Positions 1-10,720 are shown, counted from the first letter of the stretch. The stretch is DNA of 64,000 nucleotides from Lunularia cruciata (GCA_948567375.1 OX419758.1:43777001-43841000), one strand, 5' to 3'. The notes: generated from the sequence alone by a model not told the origin. A program made the numbers and translations.

Positions 1-1155
1 TCTTGGGGTTGACATGATTCTATCATAGATTTGTCAGGGACTTCTCCAAGGTGGCTCAACCTTTAATGACACTACTTGGCAAGGGCAAGAAGTGGACATG
101 GGGACCCACACAAGAGTTGGCCTTTCAAGAACTGAAAGCTGCCTTGCTACATGCACCAATCTTGAAGTAGTATTACCCAAAACGTCCAATCAAGCTGGCT
201 ATGGATGCATCAGGCGTAGTAATAGGAGTAGTCCTACAACAAGAGTGGCATGATGGATGACATCCAATTGCATATTTCTCTCAAAAGTTATTACCGGTAG
301 AGCGCAACTACCACACCAAAGAACATGAAGAGCTGGCCATTGTTCTAGCAACCAAGCAGTGGAAGCACTATCTAGGCAAGAAGGCATTTGTAGTAGAGAT
401 AGACCACAAACCTCTAGTCTACATCAAGATGCAGAAAGATCTATCTCATTGCCAAATTTAGTGGGTAGAGTGGTGATAATGCTTCAACATGACAATCACC
501 TATGTGGAAGGTAAGAATCAACTTGCAGATGCATTCACCCACATGCCAATGGCAAACAACTTGGTGGTAGAGGTTAAGATTAACCCTAAATTTTAGATAG
601 AGATTTTGGCTACTTCAAAAATTGATCCACAGATTGTAGAATCGCACTCATCCAAAGGTGTCACCAGCACCCAAGGACTCACCTTTTGTGATGGCAGATT
701 ATAGATCCCAAATGTCCCAAAATTGCGTACCACCATTCTAGCGGAATGTCATGCTTTGGCCATTGCAGGTCATGTTAGAGTGGACAACACCTTGGATGTA
801 GTCCAATGCCAATACTATTGGCCCAAGATGAGCAACAATGTGATGGAATAAGTGCGCAACTGTCTACTTTGTCAACAAAAGCTTCTAATCAAGCTCCTAC
901 ATGGCTCTTTCAACCTCTCCCCACTCCTAGCCAATTTTGGGAACAAGTGAATATGGATCTCATCTGTGAATTAACCAAGACCCCTTCAGAGTTTGACTCC
1001 ATCATGATGCAGTCTTTTCTCACCGTGACTTGTCTAGATTACTCATCACCAAAAGAGGCACTCAATTTAACTGTTTTTTTGGCGAACACTCTTTGGTTTC
1101 TTCAAAACTAAGTTGGCCATGTCCACAACTTACCACCCACAAACAAAATGGACAA
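1..1155 (+). pseudogene. Chromovirus pol remnant: RT end, RNase H, integrase zinc domain
   Basis: Translation on the plus strand shows the RT connection region (FSKVAQPLM, then WGPTQELAFQELK), an RNase H start (KLAMDASG), the E-containing helix (HTKEHEELAIVLA) and the third acidic site in EIDHKPLVYI. The integrase zinc region follows, with AGH, YYWPKM and CLLCQQ. The core start around MDLICELTK is present, but the region between its first and second Asp is deleted (LDYSS runs almost straight into ITKRGTQF). At least five in-frame stops are visible. This is a dead gypsy pol. Family membership is clear from motif order; the exact clade is supported by the chromodomain-like stretch downstream. 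Confidence 0.8.
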
Positions 1156-1578
1156 TGTAACAATATGGAGTTTAGAGACGAAGTTAGTCGGGCTTACAAA
1201 GTAGAGAATAAGACAAAATAGCCTAGAATATTCTAGAAGCATCTAAGAAGCTTCTTAGGAAGCTTCCCAACTAGTTAACTTGCGCCCTAAGCAAGTAGCT
1301 TCTAGAAGGAAGCTTCTAGAAGCTTCTAACTAGCTTAGCTTGCACGCCAAGTAGGCGGCTTCTAGAAGGAAGCTTCTTGAGAAGCTTCCTAGTTAACTTG
1401 GCTTGCACTCCAAGAAAGCGGCTCAAGGAAGCTTCTTGAGAAGCTTCAAGAGTCTTGTATGCTACCTATAAATACCAAACCCAAAGCTCATGCTAGGCAT
1501 TTGGAGTTTTCCCTCATTTAAGTGTCCCAATGTGAGTTTCCATTCTCCTATTTCTCTCCTTGGTTTTGGTCTTTTACA
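1156..1578. mobile_element. Solo LTR with heat-shock-element arrays
   Basis: A 423-bp unit begins TGTAACA and ends TTACA. It is flanked by gacaa (1151-1155) and gataa (1579-1583), a 5-bp target duplication with one change, and it interrupts an integrase reading frame. Its first half is dominated by repeated AGCTTCTAGAAG-like blocks. These contain perfect inverted GAA/TTC units at 5-bp spacing: GAA 1226, TTC 1231, GAA 1236; and GAA 1309, TTC 1314, GAA 1319, TTC 1324. A TATAAATA box at 1467-1474 lies downstream. It shows no similarity to the chromovirus LTRs at 1617 and 3123, so it belongs to a different family. Confidence 0.75.
1225..1450 (+). promoter_or_regulatory. Clustered heat-shock elements upstream of a TATA box
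   Basis: Heat-shock factor trimers bind inverted nGAAn units at 5-bp spacing. Here there is a perfect 3-unit site (1226-1238), a perfect 4-unit site (1309-1326) and further partial arrays around 1247-1266, 1360-1390 and 1427-1447. They are spread over three ~75-bp subrepeats that also share an AACTTG..GC..CAAG core. The TATA box at 1467 follows at a reasonable distance. Known precedent: the ONSEN copia element of Arabidopsis is heat-activated through such sites in its LTR. Function here is inferred only. Confidence 0.6.
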
Positions 1579-1616
1579 GATAAATAGAGTAAGCTAATCA
1601 CACAGTTGAAGACATG

Positions 1617-2352
1617 TGTAATACCACAAGCTAGCCATATGATCTACATGTGAAATTCGGTTTGGTAACATCTAGAATAATGTTATACATGATGGTCAAA
1701 ATAGATCAAATAGAAATATCACCAAAATTGTACTTCTACTAATAGAGCAGAAACCAAAATAGACTTGAGAACCTTAGAACCAATAGCTAGACATATGATT
1801 TAAAGGTGAGAATTGGTTTGGTAACATCTTGAAGGATACTACACATGATGGACTTAACAGATCAGAAAGAGGTATCACCAAAAGTGGACTTCTACTAATA
1901 GAGTAGGAATCAAAATATGCCTAAAACCTTTGAAGGCAATTTTGGAGGCCTAAACGGATGAATTAGGCCTAAAAAATGTGCAAATCCCCTCTCCAACAAA
2001 GTAATGGTTGGCCTTCCCTCCCCCTTGGTTTGTCTCATCAAGAGCTTTCCAATGGCACCTTACGTGATTCTGAGACTCCTACAAGAAGATTCCCTAAAAG
2101 ATCCACTCCGGTCAAAGCTTGTTTGGCCAACTAGATAGGACCTAGACTGACATGTCACCCATCCAAGTTAGTAATCCAAGGGTGGAGCTTGATGATAAGG
2201 TTACCTATTTGTGTGCCTAATCCTATGGTGTAGCTTCCTTGGAGGAGATCCTCTTTGTCTATATAATAAAGAGAAGGTGCTCCTTTAGGGCACCGAATGT
2301 TGAGAGTGTGTAATCTGTGTTTTCTCTCTTTTCTTGTCCTCATAGTATTATA
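1617..2352. mobile_element. Solo LTR of the chromovirus family
   Basis: A 736-bp unit begins TGTAATACC and ends GTATTATA, with a perfect 5-bp target duplication acatg at 1612-1616 and 2353-2357. It is closely similar along its length to the 3' LTR at 3123-3854 (for example the shared 'cctaatcctatggt' and 'tataataaagagaaggtgct' segments). It interrupts the integrase frame of the older chromovirus, so a member of the same family inserted into its relative and later recombined to a solo LTR. The TATA-like 'tatataataaag' near 2260 marks the probable promoter. Confidence 0.85.
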
Positions 2353-2357
2353 ACATG

Positions 2358-3107
2358 TTACATGACTTCACCTTAGAAGAGCAAGAGAGGTGAGACACTC
2401 TACTCCCACTGGTGGACTTTGCTTACAACAATTCAATGAATGCATCTACCCAAGTCACTTTGTTCTTCCTCATTTATGGTGAGCATCACTTCACACCTTC
2501 TAGCTTGATGAAGATCATTCTAGTGGCTACTAAGGTCAATGCAATCAATACATTTGTTTCTAGAATCCAACAAGCTGTGGAGAGCACAAAACACAGATTA
2601 TAGAGTACACAAAATTGATAGAAGTTGTATGCCGATGCACACCATAGGCACATGGAGTTCAATGTTGGGGATCATGTGTGGCTATCGACAACCAACCTCA
2701 CATTAGTTGGACCTTGTAAGATAAGACCTCATTTTATTGGGCCTTTCTTGATTCTTTGTCGAGTCGGTTTTTTGTCCTATCACCTTGAGCTACCACCACA
2801 TGTGAAGATCCATCTAGTGTTCCATGTTTCCCTACTACGCAGATATGCTCCTTGATCAGGCCAGTGTCATTCCACACAAGACATTGGACCTTGTCCAACA
2901 CTCATTGATGGCATAGAGAATATGAAGTGGAGCATGTTTTCCAAAAATGCATACGTGGTACTCGCCATCCACGGGTGGATTATCTAGTTTAGTGGAAAGG
3001 TTACCCCTTCAATGAAGCAAGCTAGGAGCCCGCTGCCAATTTGACACATGCACCCGTGTTGGTGCAAGCGTTTGAGCAACAATTGCACGACGAGGACGTT
3101 GCGTCTT
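2358..3107 (+). pseudogene. Chromovirus integrase C-terminus and chromodomain remnant
   Basis: After the solo LTR the reading continues with VDFAYNNSMN, a GPY/F-like module (WLSTTNLTL, PHFIGPF, YHLELPPH, HLVFHVSLLR) and then a chromodomain-like segment around 2920-3020: EYEVEH, then VDYLV, WKGYPF and NEAS, with two TAG stops. Chromodomains at the integrase C-terminus direct chromoviruses to marked chromatin. The remainder (APVLVQAFEQQLHDEDV) matches the typical acidic C-terminal tail. Stops and indels make it non-functional. Confidence 0.75.
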
Positions 3108-3120
3108 AAAAGGAAGGAGA
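3108..3120 (+). other. Polypurine tract
   Basis: The purine run AAAAGGAAGGAGA ends two to three bases before the 3' LTR start at 3123. This is the position where plus-strand DNA synthesis is primed in LTR elements. It identifies 3123-3854 as the element's own 3' LTR and not another solo insertion. Confidence 0.7.
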
Positions 3121-3122
3121 TT

Positions 3123-3854
3123 TGTAATACCAAGAGCTTGCCATATGATCTAGATGTGAAATTTGGTTTGGTAACATCTAGAGTGATGTTATACATGATG
3201 GTCAAAATAGATCAAATAGAAATATCACTAAACAAATACTTCTACTAATAGAGTAGAAACTGAAATAGACTTGAAAACCTTAGAACCAATAGCTAGATAT
3301 ATGATTTAAAGGTGAGAATTTGTTTGGTAACATATGGAAGGATGTTACACATGATGGAATAAATAGATCAGAAAGAGATATCACCAAAGGGGGACTTCTA
3401 CTAATAGAGTAGGAACCAAATATGCCTGAAATCTTTGAAGGCAATTTTGGAGACCTAAACGGATCAATTAGGCCTTGAAAATGTGCAGATGCCCCCCAAT
3501 AAACCAATGGTTGGCCTTCCCTCCTTGGATTTTCTCATCAAGAGCTTTCCAATGGTACCTTACCTACATGATTCTGAGATTCATACAAGAAGATTCCATA
3601 CAAGATTCCCTCCGATCAAAGCTTGTTTGACTAACCAGATAAGATCTAGACCTACATGTCACACATCCAAGTAAGTAATCAAAGGGTGGAGCTTGTTGAC
3701 ATGTCACCTATTTGTGTGCCTAATCCTATGGTGGAGCTTCCTTGGAGGAGATCATATTTGTCTATATAATAAAGAGAAGGTGCTCCTTTGGGGCATCAAA
3801 TGATTGAGTGTGAAATCTATGTTTTCTCTCCTCCCTTGTCCTTGGAGTATTACA
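3123..3854 (+). repeat. Chromovirus 3' LTR
   Basis: A 732-bp LTR with 8-bp terminal inverted repeat TGTAATAC/GTATTACA. It is homologous to the solo LTRs at 1617-2352 and about 43639-44235, which gives three family LTRs in the window. It is immediately preceded by the polypurine tract and followed directly by Harbinger transposase sequence. Confidence 0.85.
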
Positions 3855-4738
3855 AGATCCAAGCATTATACAACACAAATCCAAAAAAGCAAAGATCTGC
3901 ATCACAAATGCCTTGCAATAGAACAAAATAATCTAAGTGTCTATTCCTATAGTGCTTAGGATAAAACCTCATAGTTGGTTTGATTCTCTATTTGATATGT
4001 GTACCATCTATACACCCAATGATTTGTGGAATTCTACATATTTGTGCAAACTTTGACATGCTCTCAATACATGTTGCTACTGTAGGCCTTTTGATGTATT
4101 TAGAATACATCTTGTCTTTGTTTGTCAATATCTCCTTTATAATTATAGTGTATTTCATATAGTCAATTCACCATGGCAATACATATCACTAAGAGTTCTC
4201 AATGGTGATTTGTGTGCAAATTTGTGTAAAAATGTAGCTATATATTTCTCTAACTCCACTCTTTTTCTAGCATATAACCATTCAGACATAATAGGCACAT
4301 GTGGTTCAATCTCATCAACCAATTTCTTAAAACTATGATATGATATTCTATACTTGCTTCTCATATGATTGATTAGAAAGTTTGAATCCATTGACCATAC
4401 TTGCAAACAATCTCCCACCACATGTATTGTCTTGGTATCACCTAGAAATCTCTTGGTATTCTTCCTTGAGATAGCAAAAAAGAATTGTTTGCCATCAACT
4501 AGCTCCATAACTTTGGTGTAGTGTCTTCCGCTTGTTTATATTTTGTTTCTCCCATCAATAATGTGGCTAACTCCATGTGATCTTTCGTTTCAAACTCCAT
4601 TAACCAGGAAAACATAAGATCACAAAAATCCATCTTGAATATGTGAAGGAGGACTGAAAGTTGAATTTGACACGTTATTTTTTGTTCAAAACCAATGTGG
4701 GAGTCAAAAGATATTGATGTTTGCAAGCCCTTAACCAC
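3855..4738 (-). pseudogene. PIF/Harbinger transposase (HARBI1-like), truncated
   Basis: The minus strand encodes the helical N-terminal region typical of Harbinger transposases (SYHSFKKLVDEIEPHV, then RKRVELEKYIATFLHKFAH and LRTLSDMY) between 4499 and 4155. A DDE nuclease part follows to 3860: RPTVATCIESM, then CRIPQIIGCIDGTHI with the first catalytic Asp, then YPKHYRNRH and FVLLQGICDAD. The remaining catalytic residues are missing, because the sequence is cut at 3855 by the chromovirus LTR. In-frame stops (one between the ORFs near 4499, one after GTHIK) confirm decay. Confidence 0.8.
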
Positions 4739-5017
4739 TTACTCAATATACCCTAGTTCAAAATTGGTTACATGTTACTTACTTAATATACCCTACTTCA
4801 AAATTGGTTACATGTTACAACCGGTAAATAATCCAAAGTGACCTACCATTGCAAGTATATTTATGTGGTTAACGGACGTCCAAATTAGCTGCCAGACCTA
4901 TGCACTCCCATGGACACATTAAGATACTCTTTCCGTCAATGTTAAGGCTAATAGATGTCAAATCTGACGTACATCATTGAGCCATGTGAAGTGGCCTTCT
5001 CTCTGGCTCCAATGGCC
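4739..5017. other. 5' flank of Harbinger copy 1 (duplicated segment)
   Basis: This segment lies upstream of the minus-strand transposase. It repeats at 5750-6035 with perhaps 70-75% identity by eye; shared landmarks are 'aataatccaaagtgac', 'gcactcccatggacac' and 'gtacatcattgagccatgtg'. It also carries a local duplication of ~45 bp ('atataccctagttcaaaattgg' type) at 4745-4820. It contains no coding potential. Confidence 0.65.
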
Positions 5018-5125
5018 CACTAAGAGACAAAGTCTGGCAGCTATCATTTTGCCCACTAAGAGACAAAGTCTGGCAGCTATCATTTTGCCCACTAAGAGAC
5101 AAAGTCTGGCAGCTATCATTTTGCC
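5018..5125. repeat. 36-bp tandem repeat, three identical units
   Basis: Three units of 36 bp starting CACTAAGAGACAAAGTCTGG at 5018, 5054 and 5090 are identical to one another. The unit length is a multiple of three, so an artefactual ORF runs through it. It lies at the outer edge of the first duplicated Harbinger flank and is absent from the second. Confidence 0.9.
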
Positions 5126-5380
5126 GGAGCTCATATGTAAGGCAACTCTAGTTCCATTTCAGCTCGTTCAAATGGGAAATTTTCTAAGTTAATGGGTTGG
5201 GTGATATAATGTGCAATAGAATTATCAAAATTCACATCTTATGACAAGTTTCAATTTTTCTCAAAAATAAGTCTTTCCACTTTCCAAGCAAATCTATATG
5301 TGATTTTGATTTTTGACATTTTGATATTGAGCACATGTGTAATATGTAATGCGTCTTACCTTTTTGACTCTTGGACAAGT

Positions 5381-5512
5381 GGTATTATTTGATAGTTTGA
5401 ATTGAGTCACCATGTGTAATATTAGTGGTATTATTTGATAGTTTGAATTGAGTCACCATGTGTAATACCAATGGTATTATTTAATAGTTTGAATTGAGTC
5501 CCCATGTCTTAA
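5381..5512. repeat. ~46-bp tandem repeat, three units
   Basis: Units start GGTATTATTTGATAG at 5381, 5427 and 5472, each running to 'gaattgagtcaccatgtgtaat'. Unit three has several substitutions. This is a young minisatellite-like duplication between the two Harbinger copies. Confidence 0.85.
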
Positions 5513-6035
5513 TATCACCCAAAAATCTGATTTTTTTTTGAAAAGTAATAAATAATTCTTTGCTATCAAGAATCAATTCAAAATTGTAGTATATAATTTG
5601 TGTTTATAAATGTTTTTCCTATTAATAATATGATTAATTTATGATATATTTATTTAAAATTGTATTAAAAAAATGAGAAAAAATTTTCATTTGGAAAAAA
5701 GAAGAAGAAGATATTATAAATTTTTTAAAATTGGACAAAAAAGTCAAAAGATATTAATGTTTATAAACCATGAATTCTTTATTGATGTATCCTAGTTTGA
5801 AAACTTATTACCTAAGACGTTAGACGTTAGTGAGTGGAATAATCCAGAGTGACATACCATCGCAAATAAACTCATGTGATTAATATACTTATGTGATTGA
5901 CGGACATCCAAGTTAAATGCCGGACCTGCGCACTCCCATGGACACGTTAAAATACTATTTCCGGCCAACTTTTAAAAGGTTGACGGACGCCAAAACGGAC
6001 GTACATCATTGAGCCATGTGAAGTGTCCTTCTGTT
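5500..6035 (-). pseudogene. Second, degenerate tandem copy of the Harbinger 5' region
   Basis: 5500-5660 aligns with 4430-4600 (landmarks 'cttggtatcacctagaaatc' versus 'cttaatatcacccaaaaatc', and 'aagaattgtttgccatcaa' versus 'aataattctttgctatcaa'). 5740-6035 aligns with 4690-5000. The transposase frame is destroyed by AT-rich substitutions and indels. The two copies are in the same orientation, so this is a tandem duplication or two neighbouring insertions of one family. Confidence 0.65.
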
Positions 6036-6560
6036 TAGACTGTATCGAGCATTTCCCGCCCTCAACCTCCTTCCGCTGATTAGAGCGAGTATGTGCTAGT
6101 CTGCAAGCAATCTGCCTGTAAATTTACTTTGGGGAATATCGACGCAGTGGATTGAATTAACGATTTGGTTAAGAACTTGGAGTCTCAGGAAATCCGAGGA
6201 TGTTTCCATCTTCGCGATGAGAAGAATAGCAGTGATCCAGATTTCTCGACGATTCTCTCGTGGGGTTCCCTATTTCCCTAATCACTCGAGCTAGGTTATT
6301 CTTCTTCAGGAATTTCGTCTTCTTTCCATTCTGGATTGTGGATTATGTATCACTGAGTCTCATAGGGTGTGGGAAGGATTACCCGGCAGGATGGACTCCA
6401 AAATTTGAACTGTATTGTAGTGTGACGTGAGAGACGACATAAATTTACGTGTATTTGGCGATGAGGTTTTTCTTACTTGAAAATCATGTCCGCTGAGAGT
6501 GGAGTAGTACAGAACGATGTTGGAAGGATAGAACCTTGTGTGCTTGTGACCGTTTAGAGC

Positions 6561-6923
6561 ATGGACTTCTTTTCTAATGCGGAATTACTGGTGTCGCAAT
6601 TAGAGGAGGCTACGGATTCAGGGAAGAAGAGAAAGAAAGTGGTGCGTATGATGATGGCTGCAGCGGTCATTGCGATTGCACAGACGCTCATGTTCTTCCC
6701 CAGCCTGGGATTCGTATCTTCACAGCACTTGTCAAAGGACTTATCGCGTGCAGATGATGAGGACTTCGATGAACTTGACACGGCAATTCACGCCCTAATG
6801 CACAGCATGACGCGGGCGATGGGCAAAGTCGTTGAGGAACTGGGAGATGCGGACGACGAGGACGAGTCTGAGGCATCCGATGATGACGAGTTGTGTGAAC
6901 TGGATGAAAAAGCGTTTGATTAG
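6561..6923 (+). CDS. Unrecognised 120-aa acidic protein
   Basis: A 120-codon ORF starts MDFFSNAELL. It has a basic patch (KKRKK, residues 22-26), a hydrophobic Ala/Met-rich segment of about 20 residues (RMMMAAAVIAIAQTL) that could be membrane-inserted, and a strongly acidic C-terminal third (ADDEDF, then DDEDESEASDDDELCELDE). G+C content is higher than in the flanking AT-rich DNA, and ~500 bp upstream (6040-6560) looks leader-like, which favours a real gene. I do not recognise a family. It could be the first exon of a longer gene or an unannotated transposon ORF. Confidence 0.4.
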   Translation: MDFFSNAELLVSQLEEATDSGKKRKKVVRMMMAAAVIAIAQTLMFFPSLGFVSSQHLSKDLSRADDEDFDELDTAIHALMHSMTRAMGKVVEELGDADDEDESEASDDDELCELDEKAFD

Positions 6924-8260
6924 TATTCAAATCCCAAGAGCGTGAAGAAAATCGGTTCCTCACATTGTTGTGACTTGTTTCAGAACCCTTTAATTGTGCC
7001 TGTGGGCCAGATGTATAAAATCTGAGAATCTGCTTAGGTTTCTACTGAAGGCAGTGACTACTGCGTTCCGCGGAGCCGACTCCTGGAAGAACGTCTCTAA
7101 AAATGTGTTCGTATGAAGGAGGAATGGTCGTCAAAGTCAGGGACAAAACCCAGTTCTTGCCTCATCTAGCTGGAAAGCTTGACTGAGAGAGGCCCGATAA
7201 TTCCTAAGCTGTCCTGTCTCATCATATACTTGTCGGGAGTCCCTGGGTAAAAGAGAACAAGAGAAATCGAGATAGTAAGAAAGTGTTTACTTATTTATTT
7301 GCTGCGACTGCATTAATTTTACTCATGCTCAAGGAGTTTCCGCTGGTAGGACCAAGGCCTGGATGGTCCTAGGATATAATGTCGCTGTCACCTGCTCTTT
7401 CGACCTTCCATTGAATGTCACACATTCCAATTTCTAAATCCTTGCTTTTCTCGATATACTTCGGACCGGAACCAGGCGTCGTGCATGAGTCAATTTTTCT
7501 TATCGTTCATACAAGTCATGGATAAGAATGTAGTTAGATCAGAGACGAACCACCCCTTTATCTCAAAAAATCGAGGTACTGAAAAACTCACATCTTAGGC
7601 GTTCCCAGGACCGTGTATAGTCCTCCGAAGTGCAATAGAGCCTGGAAAAGTTTAAAGATTTCACTATAATACAGGCACTGGCAGTCCTTGAAAGGGACCC
7701 TGTAGCTGTGGATTGAATTGTGACACCAGAATCCCGCCAGGCACACGGAAACTGTCCAAAGTGCATCCAAGTCACGAGGTCACAAGAGTCGCAGCGCGTT
7801 GGGACATGTGTCTAGAGATTGACGCGTACGTCAAATTGTTTATGGACAGTCGCAATAGCATAAGTTCTGTGTCAATTACTGGAGCAGTATGGATGATGGG
7901 AGATTTGTTGAGAAACATTTTAGGACAGTAACAGTAAAGTACCGTCCTGCACCCAACGCACATTGTAATTTCTTCTTTCCCAAGTTCTCTTGTCTAATAT
8001 CCATGAATTTGGACTACGTTGTATGCCTTTCTTTCCAACATTATGTTTTGAGTGAAGTTGTGGGACTTTGATATGGAACATACTAGGGGGTTTCAGAAAT
8101 AGTTTTACTAAGCTCTTTATGTTTTAGTATAGATTATTATGAAACGCAGACTAGATCGGCATGGGGTGCGGGCTGGAGGAAGAAAGAGTCACATTGAGGA
8201 GTTGCGGCAAAGTTCTTTATTATTAGCAAATTCCATAAGAGGTCGTTAGTAGAAAACAAT
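6924..8260. other. No recognisable gene
   Basis: Mixed-composition DNA with only short overlapping ORFs on both strands and no domain signature. The first few hundred bases may be the 3' UTR of the 6561-6923 ORF. Confidence 0.5.
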
Positions 8261-8558
8261 GGATATGGAATTTTCTGTTGTAACACTCTAATACATTAAT
8301 TACAAATTAGAGTTAATAAAGTGTCTGGATTGTGCGGGTTGCCGCTCGGTGTACTATGTTAATTTGATAATGTGTTAATTTGGGATTAAATGAGATTTTG
8401 CCTGTCAATGGATATTGAATTTTCTGTTGTAACACTCTAATACATTAATTACAAATTAGAGTTAATAAAGTGTCTGGTTTGTGCGGGTTGCCGCTCGGTG
8501 TACTATGTTAATTTGATAATGTGTTAATTTGGGATTAAATGAGATTTTGCCCGTCAAT
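8261..8558. repeat. 149-bp tandem duplication
   Basis: Two near-identical 149-bp units (8261-8409 and 8410-8558) begin GGATAT and end with the 'gagattttgcc.gtcaat' boundary. Only a few substitutions separate them, so the duplication is recent. It is followed at 8559-8645 by a degenerate run of 'tcgttg/gctcgtagc' trinucleotide-like repeats. Confidence 0.9.
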
Positions 8559-8645
8559 GTTAGTCGGTGCCTGTCGTTGCTCATCGTTGTTCGTTGTTGC
8601 TTGTAGCAGCTCGTAGCCGCTCGATGCAGTTGGTAGCCGCTCGAA

Positions 8646-9939
8646 TGCTCTCATTGGCTTTGCATCCAAATGTGAAATTGCATTGCAATCAGATTCTTGA
8701 TCTCTTGGTAATTTTCAATGCACTTTTGGAGTAAAATTCCATTTAATTTCTTTGTTATAGGAATGCAACTCGAATCATTTTCCATAATTCGTGCTATCTC
8801 CCTTGCCGCACTAATCTATGGAAATGAACCACCAGACCAATGCAAAACTACAAAACTCACCTGTTTAGTTTACTCATAAGAGCATTTGCACACCAACATT
8901 CGCATTTGCAAATGATGAATTTAAATTTGAATAGTTGAGAATGGCATTTTGGATCCATAAAAAATAAATCACATTCTAAGAATCACACCCCAAAAAGACG
9001 TGGCAACTCTCTCAAGAAGCCACATCATCTCTTTTGACAATCATTTATTTCAATATGATAATCCTAAATATCCATAATATAGCGTGCCTGATTTTTATAA
9101 ATGACCGCAAATTGTACTTGATACACTGCAAAACAATATACAAGGTGTTCATTTATTAACATCTCATCTCCTTATAGAGTTCACTAAAAATAGTTATGCT
9201 AAAAATAGTTACAAAGTTTGCTATTTATCTCCTAGACATTAGTCAAACTATTTATGAAACCCCCTGCTGTCAGCGAGTGTTGTTTAGCACTTTGAGAGAT
9301 CATCTTAATAATGAGAGTCAACCTTTAAGACCCATCCTGAAGTGAGTATTTTGCTTGAAGACATATGAAGAACTAAATATGATGCAAAGAATGCTACACT
9401 GTACATTAAAGTTGAAAGTTATGTAAATTTTGGGATTGCAACTATCTACTTGGGACTTCCTTTAGATGGAATTGACCCTGTTTCCGTAGGATTGCTAGTG
9501 CTTTTATTCACCTATTTCATGCACAGTTATGATGAGACTCAGAATGCTTGTTGCTGTTTGGTTTTGACCTCCTATGGGCGAACTGTGTGCACTCATGCGC
9601 CTATAGATCATGCGGAGATATACTATTGTCCTCATACACTTCACTCTTTTCCATTCTCTTGCACTTATCTGTGTTTGTATTGTGTAGCTTGACCCTACGT
9701 GCACGTCCATACCAAAAACCTTCATTTGCTGTACTCTTCACTATTTCTTGTGGTTGATGACGATACGAACTTTGCTTTGCATGAAATGATATTATTTAAA
9801 CACCTATGGATCCGTCGAGATCAATTTTGACATTTTTTAGAACCCACATAATGGAGTGGACGTAGAAAACCCCTAAATTCCATGTAAATAATTATTGGCA
9901 TTCCAAAGAAGAGTTTAACACCATATGAATTTATTCAGT
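8646..9939. other. No recognisable gene
   Basis: AT-rich DNA. ORFs near 9450-9757 overlap on both strands and have a Cys/Leu-rich composition with no domain pattern. I see no RNA gene or transposon signature. Confidence 0.45.
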
Positions 9940-10385
9940 AATAACTAGAGAAGGCTCTTGTTAGCTTCTTTTTCAGTCCCATTATTTTGAATTTGTGCTG
10001 TCGTCCATGCCATGTTTATATGCAAAAATACCTATTGGCAGTTTGGGGAATAGTTTAACTCTAGAAAAAACTTAGCACGAGTTATGCCTTACATGTATAC
10101 AAAAATAGCTATTGGCAATTTAGAAAAGATTTACCACTAGAATGAATCAGTAAGAACTAGAGGAGGTCTTCTATCTTCTTTTCCAGTTCCGAGTTTTGAA
10201 TTTGTGGTTTAGTCCATGCGATGTATTCGTTTAAACTAAGAATTAGTGGCATCTTAGAAATAATGATTCAATTAAAAATTACGATTAATTTAGTAATAAG
10301 CAGAGATGGTTCTTGTTAGCTTCTTTTTCAATTCCAGTATTTTAAATACCTTCTTTCGTTCATGCAATGCATGTATACATACATT
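9940..10385. repeat. Degenerate tandem repeat, ~150-200-bp units x3
   Basis: Three diverged units share 'aactagag.aggctctt', 'agcttctttttcagt.cc' and 'tttgaatttgtg...gtccatgc.atg'. They start near 9945, 10148 and 10300. The first two also share 'aaatacctattggca.ttt'. Confidence 0.6.
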
Positions 10386-10623
10386 GGTTAGCACTATACG
10401 AGCCTAATGGAAGTTCATTAGGCCAAAAGAACAGCGGACATAAGAAAAACAAATACTCAAATAATACTATGCCACTCGGTAACAAGATTCTTCATTTTTC
10501 TTGCCTGTTCATACAGAACTGATTAGCCATCGTAATTATAGGTTAACCTAGAGTATGACCTAGGATAAATAGAAATGGATTATCAATCAGAAATTGAGGT
10601 CTTCGTTCAATATAAGATGATAT

Positions 10624-10720
10624 TGGGGCTTAGCCCCATGTTATTATTTTTTTCTCTCCCTTGTACGGGCTTGATGGGGTCTTCCCATCCTTCGTTTTTC
10701 CTACGCGGTCGCCTTATTCT
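10624..10720. mobile_element. Short hairpin-bearing interspersed element, copy 1
   Basis: A 97-bp insert flanked by a perfect 14-bp direct repeat (ATATAAGATGATAT at 10610-10623 and 10721-10734). Inside are two small foldbacks, TGGGGCTTAGCCCCA at one end and GATGGGGTCTTCCCATC in the middle, plus a T-rich run. Related sequences occur at 13466-13557, 13629-13735, 24122-24231 and, more weakly, 61270-61375. The long target duplication resembles SINE-type insertion. No tRNA-like A/B boxes are visible. Confidence 0.6.

Larger units (their letters stand above)
1..3854 (+). mobile_element. Chromovirus (Ty3/gypsy) 3' half with two nested solo LTRs
   Basis: The interval reads, in order, as the end of reverse transcriptase, RNase H, the integrase zinc domain and the start of the core. 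The integrase then resumes after two insertions, followed by its C-terminal region, a chromodomain-like stretch, a polypurine tract and a 3' LTR. Removing the solo LTRs at 1156-1578 and 1617-2352 rejoins the integrase reading: the Thr-Asn-Gly-Gln region precedes the first insertion, the Asn-His-Thr-Val-Glu-Asp-Met stretch lies between them, and the Asp-Phe-Ala-Tyr-Asn stretch follows. The 5' half lies outside the window. Many stop codons make it a relic. Its 3' LTR ends exactly where Harbinger transposase sequence starts, so it appears to have inserted into that transposon. Confidence 0.85.

Noticed and set aside
199-387. 62-codon minus-strand ORF over the RNase H region
   Set aside because: Antisense shadow of the chromovirus RNase H frame.
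6688-6963. 91-codon minus-strand ORF opposite the acidic ORF
   Set aside because: His/Pro/Arg-rich mirror of the acidic plus-strand coding; no domain.
8559-8645. CRISPR-like or structured repeat array
   Set aside because: Irregular trinucleotide-type repeats with no spacers, in a eukaryotic nuclear context.
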